Of a stretch of 63,524 nt of DNA, positions 1 to 10,745 are shown one piece after another. Under the pieces are notes generated by a model, which was given only the letters and a program-made list of their open reading frames with translations, was not told where the DNA came from and searched no databases. Each line of letters opens with the position of its first letter. Position 1 is the stretch's first letter. The stretch lies in the NCBI GenBank assembly GCA_032718475.1, contig JAUCBJ010001607.1, positions 1 through 63,524 of the forward strand. Direction: 5' to 3'. The DNA comes from Nemertoderma westbladi. Its lineage: Eukaryota; Xenacoelomorpha; Nemertodermatida; Nemertodermatidae. Made by a program: the position numbers and the translations under genes.

Positions 1-356
1 GATTGATAAAGAGTTTTTAGTATAAGATGTCGAATATAATAACAATAATCTTATAGTATATTTAATATATAAACAGAGCTATTCCTACAGTATAAGTATA
101 CATATTGGCAATATTATTGAAAGTTTTACGACAACAAAAAAACAACAACAATAACAATGAATATCAAAAGAGTAAATGGTAAAGAGTAAACCTCAATAGA
201 TAAATCAGCTGTTAATTAATGTAACAATGTGACAAATATAATACTTCAAAGTAAGCCTATGTATAATGGTAAATTGCCAACTAATAATCATGATAATATA
301 ATGTTTAGAAAAACTATGGGAAGAATGTTAATAAAAGCTAATATAAATCTCCAACA
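1..356 (-). repeat. 3' LTR of Bel/Pao retrotransposon, cut by window edge
   Basis: These bases match 6571-6926 with no difference seen on reading both copies side by side. The element runs on the minus strand, so this is its 3' LTR. The inner edge is CCAACA (TGTTGG on the coding strand), the expected LTR terminus. The other copy shows that about 17 bases of this LTR lie left of the window, so the left target-site duplication cannot be seen. Confidence 0.93.
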
Positions 357-366
357 TCTCCCCACC
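357..366 (-). promoter_or_regulatory. Polypurine tract of the LTR element
   Basis: On the minus strand this reads GGTGGGGAGA and directly abuts the LTR start TGTTGG. A purine run in this position primes plus-strand DNA synthesis in LTR retrotransposons. It supports the LTR boundary and the minus-strand orientation. Confidence 0.8.
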
Positions 367-556
367 ATGAATATGTAATATTCATACATGAGTTTGATAA
401 TAAGCTAAAATAATTATATTCCACTATGTAATGGTATTTTATAATTATGCTGTATAAACTATTAAATATATCAATCAATATTAATAACAAACATGTCTAA
501 GTAGGTAGTGCATTTGGTTCTGAGTTCAACATTTTTAGTACTAATCCACCTGTTTT

Positions 557-3500
557 TTATGATTGAACTTCAAGTGGATATAGTAAACTTATTGGTCGCT
601 GTATAATATGGTTTCCGACCTTTTTTAGTCCTACTGTGACATCAGCTGCACGGACACGCTCATCTCGGCCATGGATAAGTTTTGCTATCCGACCAAACTT
701 CCAGAAAGCACGAGGTTTATGAGCTTGATGTATAATCACAAGATCTCCAATCTTGATATTGGATTTGTTGTCTTTAGTGTTAGTCCAATGTTGACTTTTC
801 ATGAAACAAAGATAGTCATCTAACCAAGATTTCCAAAATTGAGCTATCAAACTCTTCCGTAGTTTGTAAGATTGTCTAAGACTGTTTTGAGTTGCTCTCA
901 ATTGTTCAGATACTTCAGTCTCATCAGGTAATGAACCTAGGCGACGGCCACAAAGAAGATGATTTGGAGTTAATATGTCAACGTTATCTTCAGTGTCGAC
1001 ATAGGTAAGTGGTCTTGAATTGAGAACTCCTTCGACTTCTACGAGGATTGTTCTCAGAGCATCAGATGACAATATGGCACGTCCAATGACTTTGCGGAGA
1101 CATTTCTTGGTTGACTGAACAAGCCTTTCCCACAGGCCTCCCCACCATGGGGCTAAAGCCACATTAAATTGCCAAGTTATTCTATTTTGGCAACAATATG
1201 TTATGACTTCAGGTGATTTCACGATTTGTTTATAGAGTTTCTTTAATTCTCGCGATGCTCTTTTAAACGTGGCACCATTGTCAGACAAGATGCGAATTGG
1301 GACTCCTCTTCGAGCTATGAATTGCCTCAACGAATTTATGAATGTTTCACTTGTGAGATCGTTAAGTAAATCCAGATGAATTGCTCTTGTGCTGGGGCAT
1401 GTATAAAGGCAAATGTAAACCTTCAACATACTGTCAGTAGACACTTCTGACTTTACATAAAGTGGACCAGCCATGTCAATTCCAACATTGGCGAATGGAT
1501 AGGACTGATCAACACGAAATGGAGGAAGGGGTGGAGCTTGAGGTAGTCTGTAAGGGTATCCTTGTATCCTTCTACAAGGTACGCAGCGATGCAAAATTGA
1601 CTTAACACGTTGTCTACCCTGTGGTATCCAGAAACGTGTCCGTAGTTGTATTAGAGTATCTTGAACACCACTATGAATAACTTGATTGTGAGCATCACTG
1701 ATGATTAATGAGCTAAGGTGTGAATTTTTGGGCAAAATAATAGGAAATATCTGATCATATTTCAATTGAGCATTTTGAAGACGAGTTTCATACCGCAGAA
1801 TATCATCTTTATCCAAGAATAACTTTAGACTATTTAGAAGAGATGGACATTTCCCTTCTTTTGATTTCATGTAGATTAGTTCAGTCTTAAATTCGATAGA
1901 TTGCGTTTCTCGAATCCAAAGTTTCTCGGAAGATCGAATTTCAGATGTGGTTATTGGGCCATATGTTTCTTTAGTATTACCTTTAATCTTTGACTTCAAA
2001 TTATTAATGAATCGAATTACATAGCATGTACAGCGAAGTAGTTTCATGTAAGAGTTGAACTTCTCTGAATTTATCACTGAATTAATTGATGGTTTTGTTG
2101 GTTCTATAATGTCGTTTGTTGCAATAACTAGTGTTGTTTGAAGTAGATGTTGTTCTTGTATTTCTATCTTATTAGTGGAAGGCCATTCAGAAGCTGGGTT
2201 TAGTATCCATGATGGGCCATACCACCACATACTACAATCACGAAATTTTTCATGTGAAATTGGACGAGTTGCCACATCTGCTGGATTACTAGTTCCAGGA
2301 ACATGATTCCAAATATTTGGTTGAGTTAAGGATCGGATTTCGCGGACCTTATTTTCGATAAATGGTTTGAACTCCTTGGTTGTATTGCGAATCCAACAAA
2401 TTACATTTTGAGAGTCAGACCAACAAAAAAACTTAGGCGTGAGTTTGAATGGTAGCAAAGAATCAAGAACTGTGTTTAGCAAGCGAGCTGCCAAAACTGC
2501 AGCCAATAGTTCTAGACGGGGCATTGATGGGGGCTTAGATGAAGACTTCGATGAAGATTGTTCCTTCAAAGGTGCGACACGAGACTTTGCAACCACTAGT
2601 GTAGATTGGGGGGTTTGATTTGGTTTCCGCAGACACAAGTAAATACATGCTGCATATGCCTTTTTAGATGCATCCCCGAATGCATGTAACTCTCCATACT
2701 CTACTAAATGAGAAACAAATGCATTTGAATCTGGAAAGTAAATCCTTGGAATGGTAATATCATTTAATGATGCAAGGTTATAAATGAAAGATTTCCACCT
2801 TTTGTTTAAATCTGGTGACAATACACTGTCCCAGTTGAATCCAATAAGTTCTTGAAATAATACCTTTAACTGGGTGACAATAGGACTAAAAAAACCCATT
2901 GGATCAAAGATGCGGCCAGTTATCTTGAGTATACTACGTTTAGTAGGTGGGAGTGTGTCAATTAACTGAAGGATATTTCTAAATGAGTATTTGAAATCAT
3001 CTTGCATTGGTGACCACTCAATGCCTAATACCTTTATGTAGCTATTGTCAGTGTTCATTTGATTGAGTGTAAACGAATGGGAGGAAAGTGAATTTGTTGG
3101 GACTTGAGGTGGCTTGTAGATGCTATCAATCGATTGTTCACACTCATGTATAATGTGTTTTGCTGGGAGAGAATTTGATTCCCAGGACCTAAGATTAAAT
3201 CCACCTCTCAAGAGCATAGTCTTTGTATAATAATACAATGATAATATTTCGTTGACTGTGTCTGCCCCTGTTTGCAAGTTGTCGACATACAAATCATTGC
3301 GTAGTACATTGATTGCAGTACTAGTAGCATCATTGACATGTGGTGATTTGTTTTCCTCAGATAAATGATGACTAACAGTACCATGTAATAAGAAAGGGGA
3401 TGGGTTTAATCCAAATGGAACTCTGCACCACCGATAAACCTTGACAGTATCATTGGCTTGATCTAAAGGATTCTGCATCCATAAAAACCTTAAAGCATCA

Positions 3501-5479
3501 CGATGTTCAGAGTTTACTGAAACCATAAGAAAAGCTTTTTCAATATCTGCCAACAACACATACTGATACAAGCGAAAGCGAATCATAATCGAAACAATAT
3601 TTGATACCAGAGAAGGGCCAGTATACAATGTGTCATTGAGTGATAAATCTTGCTTTGAGTCTCTGGCACTACCATCAAATACTATTCGCAGCTTTGTTGT
3701 GTTGTGATCTTCCCTGATAACACAATGATGAGGGATATAATGAGTGATGCCACATGATTCACTTGGGTCATTAACTTCTTCAATAAAACCGCGTTTACAG
3801 TAGTCACTCATAACTTCACTGTAACGATGATAAAGTGTGGGGTTGCGTAAGAAACGTTTAACCAATGATTGGAGACGTCCAAGTGAAAGTGAGTAATGAT
3901 TTTGAAGTGGCGCTACATTATCTTTCCATGGCAAGTTTACTGAGTATCGCCCATTTTCAAACATGATTTCCTTACAAAAATTGTTATGAACATGATCAGG
4001 AGTTGAAACTCCAGCTGATTCCAATTCCCAAAATGTCTTGAAAATCTTTGTTAATTCTCTTGTACAATCACAGGTATCATTGCTAGCAACTAAGGCTGTA
4101 TTTTCTGTCGACATATTTTCGGATTCTTCTATTGGTCCTGTTAACAACCAACCAAAGACAGATTTTGTAGCAACAGGCTGATCACTTAGATGCCCCTTGC
4201 GGACATTTCCAGCCTCAACAAGATTGTTGTACAAATCTGCCCCAATAAGAACACCAATCTCTTTATGCGAACTGCGAAAGTCATCTGCAAGGTTTAGGTT
4301 GCGAAGATGACTGTATTGTTGTGTTTGGCACTCCTGCGGACCAAATGGAAGGCAAATAAATGGAACAGCTGTGGCCTCTACCACAATATTTGCTGTCCCT
4401 TTTATTAAATTGAACTTAACTAAATTGCATTCAATTCTTTTCGGCATCCTTGACAAAAATGAACTAACGTGAATGAAACCCTTTCCAACTACTTCAAGAT
4501 CAAGTTCGTTGCAGACTTTATCTGTAATATAACTTCGATGTGACCCTTTATCAAATAGAACACGAACATGAAGCTCCCTTTTATTCTTGGGATTGTAACA
4601 TTTAAGTGTTGCTGTTTCCAATAAAATTGAAACAGTTGTTTGAGTGGCGTGCTCTTGTTCATTGAACATATGTGATTGTCGAGTTATCGACGTTTGTGTT
4701 GTCTCACAAACTACCATATTGACAACACCTTGACTAGGGTGGGCAATTGCCCTTGAATTTATTTGTGAGACTTGTGATTGTGGTTGAGCACTTAATGATG
4801 CCGAATTGTGATTCAACTGCATTGCTGTGTCCGACATTCCAGTTGTCGAACTCGAATTGCTATGGACAATGGCAGCATTACTGACTGACTTGCCATTGTT
4901 TGCCGTGTAACAAATGCTTGAATGATGCCCTTTGCGTTTGCAACTGAAACACTGTTTATCTGCCTTGGGACAATTTGGTTTGAAATGGTTTTTGGATAAA
5001 CAAATGAAACAACATTTTTCACTAGTGAGTTTTTCTCGCCTAGATTTGACATCTCTTATTGAATTGCATGATGAAGAATAATGATTGCCATTGCAAAATA
5101 TGCAACTTATTTTGGGCTTTATAGCAACAAGTGCAGCAGTTGTTGGAACCATAGAAGAAACAGATGTGGATTTCCGTTGCTTAAAATTATCGTAAGTAGT
5201 ATTGCTTGCCAGTTTGTGTTGAGCATGAGTCTTCAATTCTAACTCACACAGTGTCCTAGTTTGTAATTCTGTCTGCATGTACTCTAGAAGCCGCTCAATG
5301 CCGATTGTATTGAAGTTTGGTTTCTTTCGCATTATCAACCTGAATTCTATTGGAAGTTTACTCATTACAACAGGTTTGAGCAAGACTTCATAGCTAGTTG
5401 GGTTCACATTAAGTGATTCCAATTGTCTAATGGTGGACTTATATTTGTCATGCAGTAATTGTACTTCTTTCATGTTCAT
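557..5479 (-). CDS. Bel/Pao Gag C-terminus plus Pol polyprotein
   Basis: 1640-residue ORF. Residues 1-60 continue the gag DUF1759-type region. Three zinc-knuckle-like motifs follow (C126/C129/H133/C138, C157/C160/H165/C170, C177/C180/H185/C190). An A17-type aspartic protease follows, with D310 in a D-K-G context. The reverse transcriptase shows LRIVFDGSA at 597-605, DIEKAF at 645-650, PFGLNPSPF at 688-696 and YVDN at 731-734. RNase H acidic residues are probably D936, E990, D1022 and D1068. The integrase has an HHCC zinc finger (H1264, H1269, C1299, C1302) and DDE residues D1335, D1400 and E1451. A DUF5641-type tail with an IGDLV motif ends the protein. The frame is open without a stop, so Pol looks intact. 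The listed ATG is simply the first in this frame. Homology extends upstream of it, and the frame is open back to about 5539, overlapping the end of the gag ORF. Pol would copy and integrate the element. Confidence 0.95.
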   Translation of the reverse strand: MNMKEVQLLHDKYKSTIRQLESLNVNPTSYEVLLKPVVMSKLPIEFRLIMRKKPNFNTIGIERLLEYMQTELQTRTLCELELKTHAQHKLASNTTYDNFKQRKSTSVSSMVPTTAALVAIKPKISCIFCNGNHYSSSCNSIRDVKSRREKLTSEKCCFICLSKNHFKPNCPKADKQCFSCKRKGHHSSICYTANNGKSVSNAAIVHSNSSSTTGMSDTAMQLNHNSASLSAQPQSQVSQINSRAIAHPSQGVVNMVVCETTQTSITRQSHMFNEQEHATQTTVSILLETATLKCYNPKNKRELHVRVLFDKGSHRSYITDKVCNELDLEVVGKGFIHVSSFLSRMPKRIECNLVKFNLIKGTANIVVEATAVPFICLPFGPQECQTQQYSHLRNLNLADDFRSSHKEIGVLIGADLYNNLVEAGNVRKGHLSDQPVATKSVFGWLLTGPIEESENMSTENTALVASNDTCDCTRELTKIFKTFWELESAGVSTPDHVHNNFCKEIMFENGRYSVNLPWKDNVAPLQNHYSLSLGRLQSLVKRFLRNPTLYHRYSEVMSDYCKRGFIEEVNDPSESCGITHYIPHHCVIREDHNTTKLRIVFDGSARDSKQDLSLNDTLYTGPSLVSNIVSIMIRFRLYQYVLLADIEKAFLMVSVNSEHRDALRFLWMQNPLDQANDTVKVYRWCRVPFGLNPSPFLLHGTVSHHLSEENKSPHVNDATSTAINVLRNDLYVDNLQTGADTVNEILSLYYYTKTMLLRGGFNLRSWESNSLPAKHIIHECEQSIDSIYKPPQVPTNSLSSHSFTLNQMNTDNSYIKVLGIEWSPMQDDFKYSFRNILQLIDTLPPTKRSILKITGRIFDPMGFFSPIVTQLKVLFQELIGFNWDSVLSPDLNKRWKSFIYNLASLNDITIPRIYFPDSNAFVSHLVEYGELHAFGDASKKAYAACIYLCLRKPNQTPQSTLVVAKSRVAPLKEQSSSKSSSKPPSMPRLELLAAVLAARLLNTVLDSLLPFKLTPKFFCWSDSQNVICWIRNTTKEFKPFIENKVREIRSLTQPNIWNHVPGTSNPADVATRPISHEKFRDCSMWWYGPSWILNPASEWPSTNKIEIQEQHLLQTTLVIATNDIIEPTKPSINSVINSEKFNSYMKLLRCTCYVIRFINNLKSKIKGNTKETYGPITTSEIRSSEKLWIRETQSIEFKTELIYMKSKEGKCPSLLNSLKLFLDKDDILRYETRLQNAQLKYDQIFPIILPKNSHLSSLIISDAHNQVIHSGVQDTLIQLRTRFWIPQGRQRVKSILHRCVPCRRIQGYPYRLPQAPPLPPFRVDQSYPFANVGIDMAGPLYVKSEVSTDSMLKVYICLYTCPSTRAIHLDLLNDLTSETFINSLRQFIARRGVPIRILSDNGATFKRASRELKKLYKQIVKSPEVITYCCQNRITWQFNVALAPWWGGLWERLVQSTKKCLRKVIGRAILSSDALRTILVEVEGVLNSRPLTYVDTEDNVDILTPNHLLCGRRLGSLPDETEVSEQLRATQNSLRQSYKLRKSLIAQFWKSWLDDYLCFMKSQHWTNTKDNKSNIKIGDLVIIHQAHKPRAFWKFGRIAKLIHGRDERVRAADVTVGLKKVGNHIIQRPISLLYPLEVQS

Positions 5480-5499
5480 TGTGGAGACTGGCTGATAAG

Positions 5500-6144
5500 T
5501 TAAAATATTTCCATGAGTTTGTAAGAAATTGCTTCTGCATTACCAAAACGTGATTCTAAAATGTCCCATACGTGCGAATAATTTGCTGCGTTCAAAGGAA
5601 TCCCAGCAATAGACTCTTTGGCTGCGCCATGAAGTTGTCCTAACAAAATTACAAATTTATCAACGCTGGAAATTTTGGGATTATTGTGAACGGAACTCTG
5701 AAATGTATCACGAAATTCTATCCATTGCAATAGATCACCTGAGAATTTTGGTAATGTGACGGTTGATAGTGTTGTGTGTGCCCGGAATTGTGATGAATCT
5801 AATGGGTTATAATGACTACTATCAAGAGATTGTGATGATATATTTACTGCCGTTGTAGATTTAATGGACTCAAGAAATTTTTCTATCTTTTTTATTGCGT
5901 GACTTCCCTCATATTGACGGCTTTCACATTCTATAACATCCTTTTCAATAGTATCTGGTGAAATATAACTTTGATAATCCTCATCCTTTTCCTTTAACCA
6001 ATTTAAAACATCAAAAATGTTATCACGCAACACCTCTAGTTCTATAGGATCCTTCTCAGTCACTAACAATAGTGTATTAGTTTGTGAAATTAATCTAGTT
6101 AAATATCCCCGTTTCCCTGCACGTTGTGACTTTAATTGCTCCAT
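5500..6144 (-). CDS. Bel/Pao Gag N-terminal part, frame-broken
   Basis: 214-residue ORF starting at the first ATG downstream of the 5' LTR leader. Residues ~130-205 carry the DUF1759/Bel gag signature: LPKFSGD, WIEFRDTF, KFVILLGQL and the WDILESRFG end. The N-terminal half is charged and helix-prone. The stop at 5500-5502 falls inside the gag domain. The homologous continuation is found one frame over in the Pol ORF, and the two frames overlap at about 5500-5539. The switch point lies in an A/T-rich run. Bel elements usually encode Gag-Pol as one frame or shift nearer the protease, so a single-base indel or an assembly error is more likely than programmed frameshifting, which is not excluded. 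Confidence 0.88.
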   Translation of the reverse strand: MEQLKSQRAGKRGYLTRLISQTNTLLLVTEKDPIELEVLRDNIFDVLNWLKEKDEDYQSYISPDTIEKDVIECESRQYEGSHAIKKIEKFLESIKSTTAVNISSQSLDSSHYNPLDSSQFRAHTTLSTVTLPKFSGDLLQWIEFRDTFQSSVHNNPKISSVDKFVILLGQLHGAAKESIAGIPLNAANYSHVWDILESRFGNAEAISYKLMEIF

Positions 6145-6553
6145 ACAGTATTTATATTTTGTTGATCCAATAATTTGATTTTGAGAAAATTTGATTTTAG
6201 GCTACGAATTTAAATCCCTATACAAATATTGTAACTATAAATTGTGCAATTAATCAATACTGTCAAATATTAAACACGATATCAAATAAATACAGTATTT
6301 ATATAAGATACAAGAAAATGATCAGTTAAATCTTGTTACAATAATAGTTACTTTGGTTCGATCTTACCGCAATGTCCGAGGTAATTTGAGTTCAACTGAA
6401 GGCGATAACAATACAGATGCTGCTTCTTGAGTGAATTGATCAAAGCGAGTTATTGTGTAAATGTTCACAACTTGAAGAAATCAACATCGAAACATTGTTG
6501 TCTCGTTGAATGAAATACCGTAGTATAGTCTGTTTCTCTCTGAAGGCTCCACT
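6145..6553 (-). other. 5' leader with primer-binding-site position
   Basis: Untranslated leader between the 5' LTR and the gag ATG. On the minus strand the sequence begins AG and then TGGAGCCTTC, two bases inside the LTR. TGG is the usual start of a tRNA primer-binding site (complement of CCA). The tRNA species was not identified. Confidence 0.6.
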
Positions 6554-6926
6554 TGTTGGGGTTCCCGAAAGATTGATAAAGAGTTTTTAGTATAAGATGT
6601 CGAATATAATAACAATAATCTTATAGTATATTTAATATATAAACAGAGCTATTCCTACAGTATAAGTATACATATTGGCAATATTATTGAAAGTTTTACG
6701 ACAACAAAAAAACAACAACAATAACAATGAATATCAAAAGAGTAAATGGTAAAGAGTAAACCTCAATAGATAAATCAGCTGTTAATTAATGTAACAATGT
6801 GACAAATATAATACTTCAAAGTAAGCCTATGTATAATGGTAAATTGCCAACTAATAATCATGATAATATAATGTTTAGAAAAACTATGGGAAGAATGTTA
6901 ATAAAAGCTAATATAAATCTCCAACA
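6554..6926 (-). repeat. 5' LTR of Bel/Pao retrotransposon, complete
   Basis: Complete 373 bp LTR with short inverted ends, TGTTGG at 6554 and CCAACA ending at 6926. Bases 6571-6926 are identical to 1-356. Identical LTRs imply a recent insertion, because the two copies are the same at the moment of integration. The flank after 6926 begins GTTAG, the candidate 5 bp target duplication, untestable because the other end lies outside the window. Confidence 0.92.
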
Positions 6927-8935
6927 GTTAGTATGCGTTCTAACCGAGTAGTACGACTTATTCTTTCGAGGGGATTTACCTCACAGCACTGGAAGCCCCT
7001 ACGTTCCTAACTAGTACTTTATCGGACATACGCTCTACACACACTACAATCTCTTCAGACTTAACAACAGTCAGACAACAGTCCAGCCTACAAATTATCT
7101 GTACAATCTGAGCAGGCTTACACGTCTTCTGCTCAATATTAGCCTACAAATAAATAAAACTGACAGAAATAAGTAAACCATACAAAGGAATAAGGGGTGA
7201 TCAATCCCTAATCCCCTAACAGCCTACAATATACAATATATCACAATCGAAATAATACTGCTGTACCTGTACTGCTGTAAGTACCGGTTCGGGTGGTTAG
7301 GTAGTTAGGCCTACTAGGTACCGGAGACCGGTACTTCAGCTTTATTGCCTACTGCAATACAGAAGCAATAACCGTTATTGTTCTTACCAGAACAATATTA
7401 AACTGCATTTATTGCCTACACTGCAATCTGAAATCAATATCTGTTATTGTTCTTACCAGAACAATATTAAACTGTATTTATTGCCTACACTGCAATCAGA
7501 CGATCATAACTGTTATTGTTCGCGCTTTCAGACTTTTAGCAGTTTAACCTGCCAAATTTGGATGTCTTCTAGATTATAAATCGACTTTAGCCTATGACGA
7601 GTATTTGATACACTACATTAGCCGAAGCCAGTCTATGCGCGACCATTCACCCGCTGGATATACCCGGGAGACTGGATTCGGGAGCTTTGACCTTATTGCG
7701 GTGTAGGCCTACTGTATTATTCGACTGATAGTTAATATATAATTTCTGACAAATATTATTCACTTTCGGGAAATATTAACAGTTCCTTTAGGACGTGGCG
7801 CTCTAAATATGTAAACAGAGTTATTTATGACTTATACTAGACACAACGGGATGGCTATGGATTCACCTATAAAGCGCATTCTTTAGGAGATGCTTTGTTA
7901 TCAGTCACAATCATGCACACTACCGCACAATGCTGCACACCGATCTGCCGACCTTCACTAATTTTAGTCACATATAAAGAGAACAACAACCGACTCATGT
8001 AGTGCCTATGAAATAGCATTAGATTCACTCCAAAACCACTTTAATGTAAGTCGCAATTGTTATATGTAACCGGTCTCTCTAACCTTCAGTATATCAAGAA
8101 GATTGGGGTTTCTGATTATTGATCGATATTATCCAAATATAACAATATTCCATCAACTGATATAATGAATAACCGACAGTAAATAGCAGTAAAAATGCGG
8201 TGTTTGTAGTTGACAATATGATTAGGTGAGATAACAGATATACGTTTTTATGACCAAAGCCTACTAATGTTTGGCTAAAGCCTGAAAACACAGAGGTTCC
8301 AAAGCCGGTCTTCTGGCTGTGGACCAAATACACATACTGACTCAATTCATGAGTTTCTGTATACAACCTCCAACACAGAGTCAAAAAACGCTCTGATTGG
8401 CCGACCGAACAAAGAGAGAACAAAGAACAAAGAAATGTTCCACGTGGACATATCAGCTGTTAGATGTCGTCATGGTAACTACACTGTGTCAAGAGGATTT
8501 TAGCGTATTGCGACATAAAATTGCTAGTTATGTCCGCTAAAGTACACATACAGAAGAAATGGCTTTTTATGTCCACTAAAACACCGGTACAGTAAGGAAA
8601 CGGCTTTTTATGTCCGTTAAACCAACTACAGAGTACTTTGCGGGGAAAATAACCAGCTAATTCCGCAAAAGCTTTTACATTATGAAAGTATTTATATCAC
8701 ATTTAATTTAATTATTTACGATACATTAACATTATCCCGGTGGTTTAACAGTAGAAATGTAATATTTCATATTATAATATATTTATATTTAAAAATATAA
8801 CCAAGCCGCATGGGGCCCATAGTAACAACGAGAAAAACAAATAGCACTGTCCACAAAATACACAATATAAGATAATAAAAGAAGTATTACAAAAGGTATT
8901 AAAGGTATTCACCGAACCCTCTGCCACAAATACGG
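6927..8935. other. Intergenic, no gene seen
   Basis: No ORF here resembles a known protein. A 109-codon minus-strand ORF at 8094-8423 has no recognisable domain. The stretch holds the short tandem repeats listed separately, several GTAGGCCTAC-like palindromes and, at about 8525-8640, a degenerate ~40 bp repeat built around TTTTTATGTCC with GTACA spacers. Confidence 0.6.
7341..7520. repeat. Tandem repeat, ~68 bp unit, 2.6 copies
   Basis: Units begin at 7341, 7408 and 7477 with TTTATTGCCTAC and contain CTGTTATTGTTCTTACCAG and AACAATATTAAACTG. The third unit stops after TGTTATTGTT. The copies differ by scattered substitutions and small indels, so the array is old or relaxed. No coding potential is evident. 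Confidence 0.8.
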
Positions 8936-9294
8936 GACTTTGAGCCCCGAATAGACGGGGTGGCTGGAATAAACGGGGTGGGTGGAGAAATTTCATTATG
9001 CTAATAGTCGGGGTGGCTGGAATAGACGTGGTGGGTGGAAAATTTAACATACTTACTTAACATACAGTACTGTATAGGCGTACAGGTACAGTAGTACAGT
9101 GGTATACTCGGTACACGATTTTGGTTTTCTTTCACTTTCAACTCTCAATTATTATGAGAACAAACGTTTATTTACTCAGAATAAAAAATGTACTAAATTT
9201 TGTAGAAAAAAATATTAGAGAAACGATGATTGTGGGTGGATTTTTTTTCAAAAATTAATAGCCGTGTCGCCCCGTCTATTCGGGACTCCAGAGT
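8936..9294. mobile_element. MITE-like element with ~25-30 bp imperfect inverted ends
   Basis: The left arm contains CCCCGAATAGACGGGG (from 8945) and the right arm CCCCGTCTATTCGGG (9270-9284). They are inverse complements embedded in longer imperfect matches. Just inside the left arm the motif AATAGACGGGGTGGCTGG recurs four times in degenerate form (8947-9042). About 360 bp with no ORF fits a non-autonomous DNA transposon. The exact ends and target duplication are not clear. Confidence 0.5.
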
Positions 9295-9687
9295 AAGAAC
9301 GTAGGATTAAATCTGAATATGCGAGATACGGGTTTATTTATAGTGTACACATACATGCAAAGTGACAAAACATTGGCAACCTTAGGCTACCAAAAGAAAG
9401 TTCTTCACCGGTCAACCTCGGGATATTAAACAGAAAAGGCGAGCACAGCTATTGTACTCAACCCCAATCTTATCGTAGGTACTGTAATCGAGGCTGTTAC
9501 AGTATGGTATAGGGCCTACACCCTACAGTATGCACGAAAAAGATATATTTTACCTTGGACAGATGCGTGGCTAAACTTTCTAGCCAATACGAGAAGCCCC
9601 AGATAGGGCTCGTTAAACTTATCAACGATTTCTACATTGGAGGTATATAAATCTCGCCGAAAAGGTGAGAGCATACGAATTAGGAAT

Positions 9688-10572
9688 GAAGTAGGCCTAC
9701 AACCATTTAGTTAATGAAGTAGGCCTACAAACATTTAGTTAATGAAGTAGGCCTACAAACATTTAGTTAATGAAGTAGGCCAGCAAACATTTAGTTAATG
9801 AATTAGGCCTACAAACATTTAGTCAATGAAGTAGGCCTACAAACATTTAGTTAATGAAGTAGGCCTACAAACATTTAGTTAATGAAGTAGGCCTACAAAC
9901 ATTTAGTTAATGAAGTAGGCCTACAAACATTTAGTTAATGAAGTAGGCCTACAAACATTTAGTTAATGAAGTAGGCCTACAAACATTTAGTTAATGAAGT
10001 AGGCCTACAAACATTTAGTTAATGAAGTAGGCCTACAAACATTTAGTTAATGAAGTAGGCCTACAAACATTTAGTTAATGAAGTAGGCCTACAAACATTT
10101 AGTTAATGAAGTAGGCCTACAAACATTTAGTTAATGAAGTAGGCCTACAAACATTTAGTTAATGAAGTAGGCCTACAAACATTTAGTTAATGAAGTAGGC
10201 CTACAAACATTTAGTTAATGAAGTAGGCCTACAAACATTTAGTTAATGAAGTAGGCCTACAAACATTTAGTTAATGAAGTAGACCTGCAAACATTTAGTT
10301 AATGCTACAAACATTTAGTTAATGAAGTAGGCCTACAAACATTTAGTTAATGAAGTAGGCTTACAAACATTTAGTTAATGAAGTAGGCCTACAAACATTT
10401 AGTTAATGAAGTAGGCCTACAAACATTTAGTTAATGAAGTAGGCCTACAAACATTTAGTTAATGAAGTAGGCCTACAAACATTTAGTTAATGAAGTAGGC
10501 CTACAAACATTTAGTTAATGAAGTAGGCCTACAAACATTTAGTTAATGAAGTAGGCCTACAAACATTTAGTT
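9688..10572. repeat. 28 bp tandem array, ~31 copies
   Basis: Near-perfect repeats of a 28 bp unit: GAAGTAGGCCTACAAAC followed by ATTTAGTTAAT. Each unit carries the palindrome GTAGGCCTAC. Only a few units vary, and one partial unit near 10304 lacks GAAGTAGGC. High uniformity suggests recent expansion. The array ends in ATTTAGTTTTC. Confidence 0.97.
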
Positions 10573-10745
10573 TTCTTTGTATTCAAAATGATCGAATTGC
10601 TAGAAGCTTAAAATTCAACTTCCAGGTTCCTTTCCATTTCTGCAAACCGGCTACTGAATCTGAGTTCAAACATTAGTTGTCTGCCTAAATTATATTTTTG
10701 AGACTGGTGGGGACCCTATAAAGCACCCTAGACAACTTTATTTCA

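Noticed and set aside
8094-8423. 109-codon minus-strand ORF, hydrophobic
   Set aside because: No recognisable domain, no splice or promoter context, AT-rich composition typical of chance ORFs.
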